DNA from: CAYFIW01 sp964343265
Lineage (GTDB): Bacteria > Chloroflexota > Dehalococcoidia > Lucifugimonadales > UBA826
Reading direction: 5' to 3'
Length of the DNA stretch: 5,949 bases
Assembly (NCBI GenBank): GCA_964343265.1
Contig: CAYFIW010000069.1
Span: 1 to 5,949, forward strand
Shown here: positions 1 through 5,949 of the stretch, piece after piece
Layout: the number at the start of each line of letters is the position of its first letter
How positions within the stretch are numbered: position 1 is the first letter of the stretch
The notes under the pieces: model-generated
What the model was told of the DNA's origin: nothing
Seen by the model: the letters and a program-made list of their open reading frames with translations, nothing else
Databases searched by the model: none
Translations under genes and position numbers: made by a program

Positions 1-230
1 AAAGCCTCCTGGCCATCTAGTATGGTGGCCGCAGAAGCCCCACAAGCAAGCATTCGTTCCGCGACAGAAGACAGATCTTCCTCGTCAGGTTGTCCCAAAT
101 CAACAGTAAAACACTTGACATCGATTCCCTTCTCAGAAAGCCAATGCGTTACAGTGCAACTGTCCAAGCCTCCAGAAACAGCACCGCCAAAAATCGCAGA
201 CCCTTTATCCTTGAGATCACTCCAATTCAA
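1..230 (-). CDS. argG: Argininosuccinate synthase, N-terminal 76 residues (3' end beyond left edge)
   Basis: The enzyme condenses citrulline and aspartate with ATP to argininosuccinate in the cytoplasm, the penultimate step of arginine synthesis. Visible is the start of the nucleotide-binding fold: the PP-loop ATP-pyrophosphatase motif SGGLDS at residues 19-24 within GGAVSGGLDSCTVTHWL, and VDLGQPDEED at 43-52, which resembles the LGQPDEED stretch of the E. coli-type (longer) ArgG subfamily more than the common short type. The start is assigned to TTG at 230-228. The frame has a stop (TAA) about 24 codon-equivalents or fewer upstream inside argD, no ATG or GTG lies between that stop and the P-loop, and AGAGG sits 8 bases upstream of the TTG. 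The residue after the motif serine is Cys, where many ArgG proteins have Ser. It follows argD by 11 bases in the same operon. The gene runs off the window, so completeness cannot be judged. The family call is confident; the TTG start is likely but inferred. Confidence 0.93.
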   Translation of the reverse strand, partial: MNWSDLKDKGSAIFGGAVSGGLDSCTVTHWLSEKGIDVKCFTVDLGQPDEEDLSSVAERMLACGASAATILDGQEA

Positions 231-238
231 TAGACTAA

Positions 239-243
239 CCTCT
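239..243 (-). promoter_or_regulatory. Ribosome-binding site for argG (AGAGG), overlapping the argD stop
   Basis: The minus strand reads AGAGG, then 8 bases, then TTG. The AG of the argD stop codon TAG forms part of this Shine-Dalgarno sequence, so ribosomes ending argD sit on the argG initiation region. This placement is the main support for the TTG start of argG. Confidence 0.7.
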
Positions 244-1438
244 AGGAAGTTGCATTTTTAAGTCCAGTTGATAAGCGTTCGAGGGCTTCATCTATTTCTT
301 CTTTTGTGATTGTTAGAACAGGCATAAGCCTAATAGCCGTAGGTCGCATGGGATTCATTAAAAGGCCTGCTTCGTTACAAGAAGCTATCACGTCAGGTGT
401 TATCTCCGAATCAAACTCAACCGCCCAAATAAGTCCCATCCCTCTAACATCAGTGATGACTTCATGATTAGACTGGATTTTCCTCAAACCTTCTCCCAGA
501 TATTCACCCATTTCAGCTGCATTCTGAGCAACATCATTTTCGATCAGATATTTAGTCGAAGCATGAGCGGCGGCACAAGTGAGAGGATTCCCTCCAAAAG
601 TAGACCCATGATCACCTGGATCAAAGGCACAGGCAGAGTTTTTTGCGAGAAATGCCCCAATAGGAACTCCCCCTCCCAGGCCTTTTGCAAGAGTCATTAT
701 GTCTGGTTCTACTCCAAAACTCTGATAACCGAAGAGGGTTCCTAATCTACCCAACCCTGTCTGCACTTCGTCAAAAATCAATAGCATATTATTAGAATCA
801 CACCATTCCCTTACACCCCTAAGATAATCTTCCGAAGGAACATTAACACCGCCCTCCCCTTGTACAGGTTCGATCATGACTGCAACAGTATTGTCATTGG
901 TTGCCTTTTTTATCTCATCCAGATCGTTATAAGGGACATGTGTAAATCCAGTAGGAATTGGTTCAAACAACTCTTGATAATGAGGTTGCCCAGTAGCCGA
1001 CACATTCATCATCGTACGACCATGAAAGGAGTTAAGAGCGGTTATTATTTCATAAGCCCCATTTTTGTTTTTCTTACCAAATTTCTTAGCTAATTTTATA
1101 GCTCCCTCATTAGCCTCAGCTCCACTGTTGCAGATAAATATTTTATCCATACAACTATTTTCAACCAATATTTCAGCCAAATTCAGTTGAGGTATGGTGT
1201 AAAACTGGTTTGAAGTCTGAACCAATGTTCTAGCCTGCTCTGAGATGGCTTGGGCTATGGCTTCGTTACAATGACCAGCATTGTTAACTGCCCAACCTGA
1301 AGTAAAATCTAGATATTCCTTACCTTCAACATCCCAGACTCTAGCTCCTTCACCCTTCTCCAACACCATCGGCTGCCTTCGAACGAGGAACATGTAATAA
1401 TCGCTTTCTTTTTGTTTCCACTGCTCAGATGTGGTCAT
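242..1438 (-). CDS. argD: Acetylornithine aminotransferase (class III PLP-dependent)
   Basis: This enzyme transfers an amino group from glutamate to N-acetylglutamate 5-semialdehyde, giving N-acetylornithine; it is cytoplasmic and PLP-dependent. At 398 residues it has the usual full length. Fold type I class III motifs appear in order: GEGARVWDVEGKEYLDFTSG (29-48), the cofactor phosphate loop SGAEANE (105-111), FHGRT (138-142, with Arg141 matching the substrate-binding Arg of the family), EPVQGEGG (190-197), DEVQTGLGR (223-231, Asp223 pairing with the PLP pyridine nitrogen), the Schiff-base Lys252 in LAKGLGGGVPIGA, and GSTFGGNP (278-285). The ATG is one base after the stop of the UPF0182 gene and has a strong AAGGAG site. 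Its place among argJ, argB and argG argues for ArgD over related class III enzymes such as ornithine, GABA or succinylornithine aminotransferases. It could also act on succinyldiaminopimelate, as E. coli ArgD does. No key residue is missing. Confidence 0.95.
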   Translation of the reverse strand: MTTSEQWKQKESDYYMFLVRRQPMVLEKGEGARVWDVEGKEYLDFTSGWAVNNAGHCNEAIAQAISEQARTLVQTSNQFYTIPQLNLAEILVENSCMDKIFICNSGAEANEGAIKLAKKFGKKNKNGAYEIITALNSFHGRTMMNVSATGQPHYQELFEPIPTGFTHVPYNDLDEIKKATNDNTVAVMIEPVQGEGGVNVPSEDYLRGVREWCDSNNMLLIFDEVQTGLGRLGTLFGYQSFGVEPDIMTLAKGLGGGVPIGAFLAKNSACAFDPGDHGSTFGGNPLTCAAAHASTKYLIENDVAQNAAEMGEYLGEGLRKIQSNHEVITDVRGMGLIWAVEFDSEITPDVIASCNEAGLLMNPMRPTAIRLMPVLTITKEEIDEALERLSTGLKNATS

Positions 1439-1439
1439 G

Positions 1440-4220
1440 TCATTCTCCTTTTTCCAAGCTCTCCAATAATGCCTCTAAGGCATCTAACTCTTTTCTGAGA
1501 TTATCCAGAGAGTCTTTAATCTTATCAGCCTGATCAACGTTAAGTTCAGACGAAGCTTTGTCATCAGATGAAGCCTGATTTGTTTGAGCCTCTTCAGCAG
1601 AAATGATCTCCTTTCTGATTTCACCGGTCAAATCGTATAGTGCCTCAGTGAGTGAGTCTGCCATTACAACTCTATCTGCAGTTGCCAATATAACTTTCTT
1701 TAATTCAGGAAAGCTAACCCCTTCCGCTTGTATGTATACAGGTTCTGCATACAAAATCGAATTACCAACAGGAATAACTAATAAATTGCCCCTGATACAA
1801 GTTGAACCTTCAGAACATCTTAAAGTAAACCAAGCAGATATATCTTGATCATTGTCTATCCTAGCTTCAACCTGTTCCGGGCCATACACCTGCCTGTCCT
1901 TAGGAAAATTAAATGCCACTATATTCCCGTATTCTTCACCATCACTCCTGGCTGCGATCCAACCTATCATGTTAGGACGATCATTTGGGGTATAAGGCAT
2001 AAGTAGGACAAATTCTTCTTTCGCCTCTCCAGGTAGCTTCATAATCACATAATATGGTTCAACAACTTGAAGAGTTTCTCCCTGTCCAAACTTCTCCTGA
2101 GGAATTGCCCACAGGTCCTCATTTCCGTAAAAATGCTCAGGGTTGTCCATGTGGTATTTGATATATTTTTCTGCCTGTACCGAGAATAATCCCTGGGGAT
2201 ACCTCATATGAGACCTCAACGAATCCGGCATTAAAGTGGCATCGGTAAATAACTCTGGAAAGATCCGATTGTAAGTCTCTGCAACAGGATCCTCTGGGTC
2301 CCAAAGGTAGAAAATCATGTCACCTTCGAACGCATCTACAACCACTTTCACACTGTTACGAATGTAGTTATATTCTTTCTTATCCAATTCACCAATGACG
2401 GGATCTGAATACGGCATGTTTTGAGATGTTGTATAAGCATCTTGAACCCACTTCAACTTCCCTTCATCTGCCACGATATATGGGTCTCCATCCAGATTAA
2501 GAAAAGGCGCAACATGACTAATCCTATCCTGTATAGCTCTCCTGTACTGTATTCTGCTCTCAGAATTCAATTCACTACTTATCAGGATATTAACGTCGCC
2601 CATCTCCCACGCATACACTAATTTTCTCAAAAAAGAACCAACTGGTACGCCTCCTGATCCACTATAGTTGGTCTTAGCAAGTTCTCCTTCACCGGTCTGG
2701 TAGTCAAGTTCCTGTGTATTTGTATTTACAATCACGTAATCGAGAGTATTTTCCCCATAATAAATCCTGGGATTTTCCACTATAAGGTCAGGGTTATCCA
2801 ACATATCCGGATGAGAAATTGGGATCTGGCCATTAGCCGGGATGTCCTTGGCGAAAAAGACTGGTCTGCCTTCCTCAGTGAACTCAGTAACAGGGCTCAT
2901 TGCAATGCCGATACCATGAGTGTAATACAACTTTCTATTAACCCATGTCTGAGCATCTTCTGCTAATTTTTCTGGAGCAACTTCCCTTGCCGCCAATAGA
3001 ACTTGTCTATATTCATTTCCGATCATATAACGATCTACGTCGGCGTCCTTAAAATCATAATAAGGTCTAATTAACTGGATCTGGCGGTACACACTTGTTA
3101 ATGGCCTATAATCCCAGAGCCGAATGTTTTCAATAGTCGCAATATTTTCTGAGACTAACTCCGCTGTAACTTCTCCCTCCGCCTCATAGAAAATTTCTTC
3201 TATTCCCTGCAACCCATATCCCGTCCTAGTGAAATCAATATTCCTGCTTATGTATTGGTTCTCCTTGGCAAATTCATTCGGGTCCACAGAAAACGTTTGC
3301 AGAAGTGAGGGCCATCCGGTCCCCAACGCAACTATTAAAATCACCCAAAGTCCGACAATCCCTATAGCTAAGCGCGTGCGCTCAATGTATGAGCTAACTA
3401 CGACCCCTACAGATGCCAAAATGCCCAACACTGAAAGAGCTAAAAAGGCATGCTTCTTAGCATTTACATCTACATAGGTTGCCCCATATACAACTCCGTT
3501 TTCAGAATTAACCAATTGAAGCCTGTCGATCCAAAGACCCAAAACTGCAATCAAAATTGCTATAGCACCGAGTATTGCTATCTGGTTTCTAAGAGAAGGA
3601 ACAAGGGTGAAACTCGTGCCTCTAACTGTAAAATTGATGAACGAAATAATCGCAGAAGCAGCTATGGACATTAAAAATACTGAGAAAATCCATCCCTGAG
3701 TAAAAGCGTAAGTCGGTAGAGCAAATACGTAGAATGAAATGTCTCTTCCATACATTGGATCCTGGATTCCAAAGCTCGCAGCATTGGTAAATCTGAGAAA
3801 CAATTCCCATTTTGACGAGAATATCGTGCCCATAATAATTGCTAACACAATCACAGCCAGCAATGCCCCTATCCATATCGCCTGCTTCGTTAAATTCACC
3901 AGCCCGTCCGGTACGTCAATACTAATCGGGCCTGAGGTTACCCTATAAGCAAACAAAACACTCAATCCGACTACACTTATAACTGCCAGAAACCCAACTA
4001 AGAACAGTACTGCACGGGTTATTAAGACTTTTAGATATACGCCCCTAAACCCTAACTCCCCAAACCACAACCAATCTGAATAGACTCCCTTCAGCAAAGT
4101 TAGGAGCACTATGGCGGCTAACACTAAAACTGCCACCATTATCCACTTTAGTTTCCCTAATATGCCTCCAGGCATAGATAAATTTTCGAAATTTATAGGA
4201 GGAATTTGCCCATTTGTCAT
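1440..4220 (-). CDS. UPF0182 family (PF03699-type) seven-span membrane protein, function unknown
   Basis: This is an integral membrane protein of 926 residues, the normal size for UPF0182. Hydrophobic segments lie near residues 24-44, 68-92, 114-133, 173-197, 212-231, 258-277 and 283-303. A Lys-flanked first span suggests the N-terminus is inside, so seven spans place the remaining ~620 residues outside the membrane. Family hallmarks are DWLWFGELGF (49-58), DPMYGRDISFYVFALP (154-169), RNIDFTRTGYGL (326-337), LWDYRPL (368-374), YYDFKDADVDRYMI (387-400), NRKLYYTHGIGIAMSPV (428-444), GGVPVGSFLRKLVYAWEMGD (523-542), RYPQGLFSVQ (673-682), MPYTPNDRPNMIGWIAARSD (741-760) and IRGNLLVIP (809-817). The tail has a polar Ser/Asp-rich linker (about 875-895) and a likely coiled coil (898-926). 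Cys802 and Cys808 could form an external disulfide. The molecular role of the family is not established. The start ATG is 8 bases after argB with only a weak AGG site; Met16 is a poorer alternative. Its place inside an arginine operon is unusual for such a protein. Confidence 0.93.
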   Translation of the reverse strand: MTNGQIPPINFENLSMPGGILGKLKWIMVAVLVLAAIVLLTLLKGVYSDWLWFGELGFRGVYLKVLITRAVLFLVGFLAVISVVGLSVLFAYRVTSGPISIDVPDGLVNLTKQAIWIGALLAVIVLAIIMGTIFSSKWELFLRFTNAASFGIQDPMYGRDISFYVFALPTYAFTQGWIFSVFLMSIAASAIISFINFTVRGTSFTLVPSLRNQIAILGAIAILIAVLGLWIDRLQLVNSENGVVYGATYVDVNAKKHAFLALSVLGILASVGVVVSSYIERTRLAIGIVGLWVILIVALGTGWPSLLQTFSVDPNEFAKENQYISRNIDFTRTGYGLQGIEEIFYEAEGEVTAELVSENIATIENIRLWDYRPLTSVYRQIQLIRPYYDFKDADVDRYMIGNEYRQVLLAAREVAPEKLAEDAQTWVNRKLYYTHGIGIAMSPVTEFTEEGRPVFFAKDIPANGQIPISHPDMLDNPDLIVENPRIYYGENTLDYVIVNTNTQELDYQTGEGELAKTNYSGSGGVPVGSFLRKLVYAWEMGDVNILISSELNSESRIQYRRAIQDRISHVAPFLNLDGDPYIVADEGKLKWVQDAYTTSQNMPYSDPVIGELDKKEYNYIRNSVKVVVDAFEGDMIFYLWDPEDPVAETYNRIFPELFTDATLMPDSLRSHMRYPQGLFSVQAEKYIKYHMDNPEHFYGNEDLWAIPQEKFGQGETLQVVEPYYVIMKLPGEAKEEFVLLMPYTPNDRPNMIGWIAARSDGEEYGNIVAFNFPKDRQVYGPEQVEARIDNDQDISAWFTLRCSEGSTCIRGNLLVIPVGNSILYAEPVYIQAEGVSFPELKKVILATADRVVMADSLTEALYDLTGEIRKEIISAEEAQTNQASSDDKASSELNVDQADKIKDSLDNLRKELDALEALLESLEKGE
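1443..1529 (-). other. Predicted C-terminal coiled coil of the UPF0182 protein
   Basis: Residues 898-926 are charged, leucine-rich and free of proline and glycine until the last residues, with Leu905, Leu908, Leu912, Leu915, Leu918, Leu919 and Leu922 spaced like a helical heptad pattern. A polar linker rich in Ser, Asp and Ala comes before it. Many UPF0182 proteins end in a similar helical tail after the conserved domain, so this is probably a normal family feature. Confidence 0.55.
1445..1450 (-). promoter_or_regulatory. Ribosome-binding site for argD (AAGGAG) inside the UPF0182 gene end
   Basis: The minus strand reads AAGGAG, then 6 bases, then the argD ATG. The site lies wholly within the last codons of the UPF0182 gene, and the pattern GAA-TGA-C-ATG leaves one base between stop and start. 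This is typical of translational coupling by re-initiation. It is the best ribosome-binding site in the window. Confidence 0.85.
3312..4151 (-). other. Seven-transmembrane region of the UPF0182 protein
   Basis: Residues 24-303 hold seven hydrophobic stretches of about 20-25 residues, judged by eye. Basic residues cluster before the first span (Lys23, Lys25), which by the positive-inside rule puts the N-terminus in the cytoplasm and the large C-terminal domain outside. The conserved loop DPMYGRDISFYVFALP falls just before the fourth span. Exact span limits need a topology predictor. Confidence 0.75.
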
Positions 4221-4227
4221 TTAATTA

Positions 4228-4230
4228 CCT
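4228..4230 (-). promoter_or_regulatory. Weak ribosome-binding site for the UPF0182 gene, overlapping the argB stop
   Basis: The minus strand reads ATAGGTAATTAA before the ATG. The only Shine-Dalgarno-like element is AGG, two bases of which belong to the argB stop TAG, placed 7 bases before the start. Initiation may depend on ribosomes arriving from argB. Confidence 0.45.
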
Positions 4231-5155
4231 ATCCAATCCTGGTACCTATTTCATTGCCCGTTAAAATGCTTTTCAGCGCCCCTTTTCTTCTACCATCTAT
4301 TATCTGTGATACCGCCCCTCCGTCCAAAGCCTCTATACAAGCCCGAATTTTAGGAACCATTCCACCATCTATGATCCTTGACTTTACAAGTGAATTCGCC
4401 TGTCTTTTGGTTATTCTCGGCATTACTCTATGTGAGGAATCCAATACGCCTTCCACGTCTGTCAAAAAAACCATTCTTTCAGCCTTAATGGCGGCAGATA
4501 CATGACCAGCCACCGTATCTGCATTTACATTCAATAATTGCCCGTCAGATATAGAGGGATTAGAAAAGTCATAGCCAATCGGAGAAATCACAGGTATGTA
4601 TCCTCCCTCCAACACTGCCTGAATTGGTTTCGGATCGACATTTTTTATTTCGCCAACATATCCAAGATCAGGGTTTGTAATCCTCGCACTCAGCATTCCA
4701 CCATCTACACCAGACAATCCTATAGCCTTGCCTCCCCTTGAATTAATCGAAGCGACTAATGATTTATTAATCAATCCACCTAGTACGGCTACTACGATGT
4801 CTAGGCTTTGTGAATCTGTAACTCTTAACCCTTTCACAAATCTTGGTCTCACACCCTGTTTTTCCATCCATTCAGATATGATCTTCCCACCCCCATGTAC
4901 CACCACTAGATTCTCCCCATCGGACTGCAAAGAAACGAGGTCATCGATTGTGGTGTCATGGCTACCTAAGGTACTGCCACCTATTTTGATAACTAAGGGA
5001 CTCTTAAACTCTGAATTTAAGGTAGCTTCACTGGTTTTGGAGGGATCCTGAGCAATATTTACATCGATGGAATTATCTGCCATTTCATTTTTCAATGAAC
5101 GTGTATCACCTTCAAACGCGTCCGTATATTGTTGTTTCTTCTTTGATAGAGACAT
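4229..5155 (-). CDS. argB: Acetylglutamate kinase with N-terminal extension
   Basis: It phosphorylates N-acetylglutamate with ATP, the second step of arginine synthesis and usually the feedback-controlled one. The amino-acid-kinase fold is complete: KIGGS (57-61, Lys57 equivalent to E. coli Lys8), VVHGGG (85-90), GLRVTD (109-114), GLSGVDGG (146-153), VNADTVAG (210-217, Asp213 equivalent to Asp162), LTDVEGVL (231-238), GGMVPKI (264-270, Lys269 equivalent to Lys217) and the terminal GTRI (304-307). At 308 residues it is longer than E. coli ArgB (about 258) because roughly 53 polar, Lys/Ser/Asp-rich residues precede the fold. The ATG at 5155 has no clear ribosome-binding site, and neither has Met25 (5083), so the true start is uncertain. 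Arginine-sensitive enzymes end in a His...Glu...Gly-x-Gly-Thr pattern; by hand alignment the His is Gly and the Glu is Ser here. LysZ-type aminoadipate kinases are the main alternative, but the argJ and argD neighbours favour ArgB. Confidence 0.94.
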   Translation of the reverse strand: MSLSKKKQQYTDAFEGDTRSLKNEMADNSIDVNIAQDPSKTSEATLNSEFKSPLVIKIGGSTLGSHDTTIDDLVSLQSDGENLVVVHGGGKIISEWMEKQGVRPRFVKGLRVTDSQSLDIVVAVLGGLINKSLVASINSRGGKAIGLSGVDGGMLSARITNPDLGYVGEIKNVDPKPIQAVLEGGYIPVISPIGYDFSNPSISDGQLLNVNADTVAGHVSAAIKAERMVFLTDVEGVLDSSHRVMPRITKRQANSLVKSRIIDGGMVPKIRACIEALDGGAVSQIIDGRRKGALKSILTGNEIGTRIG

Positions 5156-5188
5156 AGTTCACATCATTTTACTAGTGAATTAAACCCG
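5156..5188. other. argJ-argB intergenic gap, nothing convincing in it
   Basis: This 33-base AT-rich spacer is the longest gene-free stretch in the window. It contains no stem-loop with a T-run, no strong ribosome-binding site and no paired -35/-10 boxes. A TAAAAT hexamer on the minus strand resembles a -10 box but has no good partner. The operon probably reads through it. Confidence 0.6.
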
Positions 5189-5949
5189 TCACGTACTGTA
5201 AGCTGAATTAAAAATGACATATTCCTCAGTAAGATCACACCCCCACGCAGTAGCGGAAGCATCCCCAACATCAAGAGAAATTCGGAATTGAATCTCATCG
5301 GCACTCATTGCGCTAACCACTGCATCTTTGTAATAAGGAATAGCTATCCCTCCACTAACTATGTGGATATTACTAATGAAAATATCTATCTTTGATTCAT
5401 TCAGAGGTATGCCACTTTTACCCAAAGCCATCACAAGCCTTCCCCAATTAGGATCTCGACCATGAACCATGGCTTTAACAAGCAACGAAGATGCAATTTC
5501 TCGAGCTGCGGACCTAGCATCGTTGATAGTTTCTGCACCATCTACGGTAACTTCAATCAATCTCTGGGCTCCTTCTCCATCTCTTACCAATTCTTTAGCA
5601 AGTTCAATACAAACGTATTCAACAGCCTCTATAAAAGACCCAGAAGCATCAGAACCTTCCTTGATTTCCGGAGCCTCCGCAGCTGAATTGGCGAAAATCA
5701 AAACCGTGTCATTAGTGCTTTGGTCACCATCAACATCAATCATGTTAAATGATTTACTCACAGCATTTGTTAATATCGATTGCAAATAAATTTTATTAAT
5801 GTTTGCGTCAGTCGTGATAAAGCAGAGCATCGTGGCCATGTTCGGGTGTATCATGCCCACGCCTTTGGCCGCTCCACCTACAGTGATGGTATTGCCATCC
5901 TGAACAAAAGACACTGCTCTCTCTTTATGCTTACTATCTGTCGTCATTA
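5189..5949 (-). CDS. argJ: Glutamate N-acetyltransferase / ornithine acetyltransferase, C-terminal part (5' end beyond right edge)
   Basis: ArgJ recycles the acetyl group from N-acetylornithine to glutamate; some members also use acetyl-CoA. The precursor cuts itself before a conserved threonine to give alpha and beta chains. Numbering from the first visible Met (5947), the sequence shows KGVGMIHPNMATML (28-41) with the cleavage/nucleophile Thr39, VDGDQSTNDT (72-81), ELVRDGEGA (119-127, Glu125 the likely catalytic acid), VHGRDPNWGR (161-170), AWGCDLTEEYV (234-244) and a C-terminus FNSAYST, where Asn247 and the last Thr252 match the substrate-binding Asn and terminal Ser/Thr of the family. The first visible Met is not the start: the visible MTTD matches the internal MTTD just before the cleavage region in ArgJ proteins. 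The frame stays open to the edge, and a full protein of about 400 residues needs about 150 more upstream. The lysine segment reads LLVKAM where VKTA is usual, a mild change. It is the first gene visible in the operon. Confidence 0.95.
   Translation of the reverse strand, partial: MTTDSKHKERAVSFVQDGNTITVGGAAKGVGMIHPNMATMLCFITTDANINKIYLQSILTNAVSKSFNMIDVDGDQSTNDTVLIFANSAAEAPEIKEGSDASGSFIEAVEYVCIELAKELVRDGEGAQRLIEVTVDGAETINDARSAAREIASSLLVKAMVHGRDPNWGRLVMALGKSGIPLNESKIDIFISNIHIVSGGIAIPYYKDAVVSAMSADEIQFRISLDVGDASATAWGCDLTEEYVIFNSAYST
5831..5833 (-). other. Predicted ArgJ self-cleavage site (Thr codon)
   Basis: The ACG codon encodes the Thr in PNMATML. In the ArgJ family the Ala-Thr bond is cut autocatalytically, and the freed Thr becomes the N-terminal nucleophile of the beta chain. 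The surrounding motif is fully conserved here, so processing is expected. The beta chain would be 214 residues, running to the stop at 5189. Confidence 0.85.

Noticed and set aside
464..745. Plus-strand open frame opposite argD
   Set aside because: It lies entirely antisense to a well-conserved argD, shows no recognisable motif, and has low-complexity, Ser/Cys-rich composition typical of a shadow frame.
3622..3876. Second minus-strand open frame inside the UPF0182 gene
   Set aside because: It overlaps the membrane-span region in another frame, has Cys/Tyr-rich composition and no recognisable domain. The UPF0182 frame is unbroken, so this is not a frameshift fragment.
4206..4505. Plus-strand open frame opposite the 3' part of argB, hydrophobic at its start
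   Set aside because: The apparent hydrophobicity mirrors the argB codons on the other strand. There is no family motif, and argB is intact beneath it.
5159..5167. Two-codon ATG-ATG-TGA mini frame just before argB
   Set aside because: Short ATG runs arise easily by chance in AT-rich DNA. There is no ribosome-binding site or other sign of a leader peptide.
5156..5188. Possible promoter (TAAAAT) between argJ and argB
   Set aside because: No -35-like box lies at a proper spacing, and the region is simply AT-rich. Read-through from argJ explains expression better.
5469..5789. Plus-strand 106-codon open frame opposite argJ
   Set aside because: It is Ser/Ala-rich and fully antisense to conserved ArgJ motifs, with no sign of an independent gene.

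Overview
The window is a stretch of a bacterial arginine-biosynthesis operon. Every real gene lies on the minus strand, so transcription runs from high to low coordinates: argJ (5' end beyond the right edge), argB, a large UPF0182-family membrane protein, argD, and argG (only its start, cut by the left edge). Gene gaps in that order are 33, 8, 1 and 11 bases. There is no room for an internal terminator or a convincing promoter, so at least these five genes are probably co-transcribed from a promoter right of the window. Plus-strand open frames are shadows of these genes.

Organism: the DNA is clearly AT-rich and gene-dense. ArgD has a Chloroflexota-like N-terminus (ESDYYMFLVRRQP, then GEGARVWDVEGKEYLDF). 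UPF0182 proteins are known mainly from Actinobacteria, Cyanobacteria, Chloroflexota and some Firmicutes. I infer a member of the Chloroflexota, perhaps a marine SAR202/Dehalococcoidia-like lineage with an environmental, metagenome-type genome. This rests on remembered family resemblance, not on a search.

Pathway: ArgJ moves the acetyl group from N-acetylornithine to glutamate (and in some organisms also makes N-acetylglutamate from acetyl-CoA). ArgB phosphorylates N-acetylglutamate. ArgD transaminates the semialdehyde to N-acetylornithine. ArgG joins citrulline and aspartate into argininosuccinate. ArgC, ArgF and ArgH are not in the window.

The odd item is the 926-residue UPF0182 protein, with seven predicted membrane spans and a large extracytoplasmic domain. 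It sits between argB and argD and appears translationally coupled to argD: its stop is one base from the argD start, and the argD ribosome-binding site lies inside its last codons. It has no obvious arginine-pathway role. Secondary points are an ArgB with a roughly 53-residue N-terminal extension and without the usual C-terminal arginine-sensor residues, a TTG-initiated argG whose ribosome-binding site overlaps the argD stop, and a cysteine pair in the UPF0182 outer domain. I found no RNA genes, mobile elements, CRISPR arrays or notable repeats, and no gene-free stretch longer than 33 bases.
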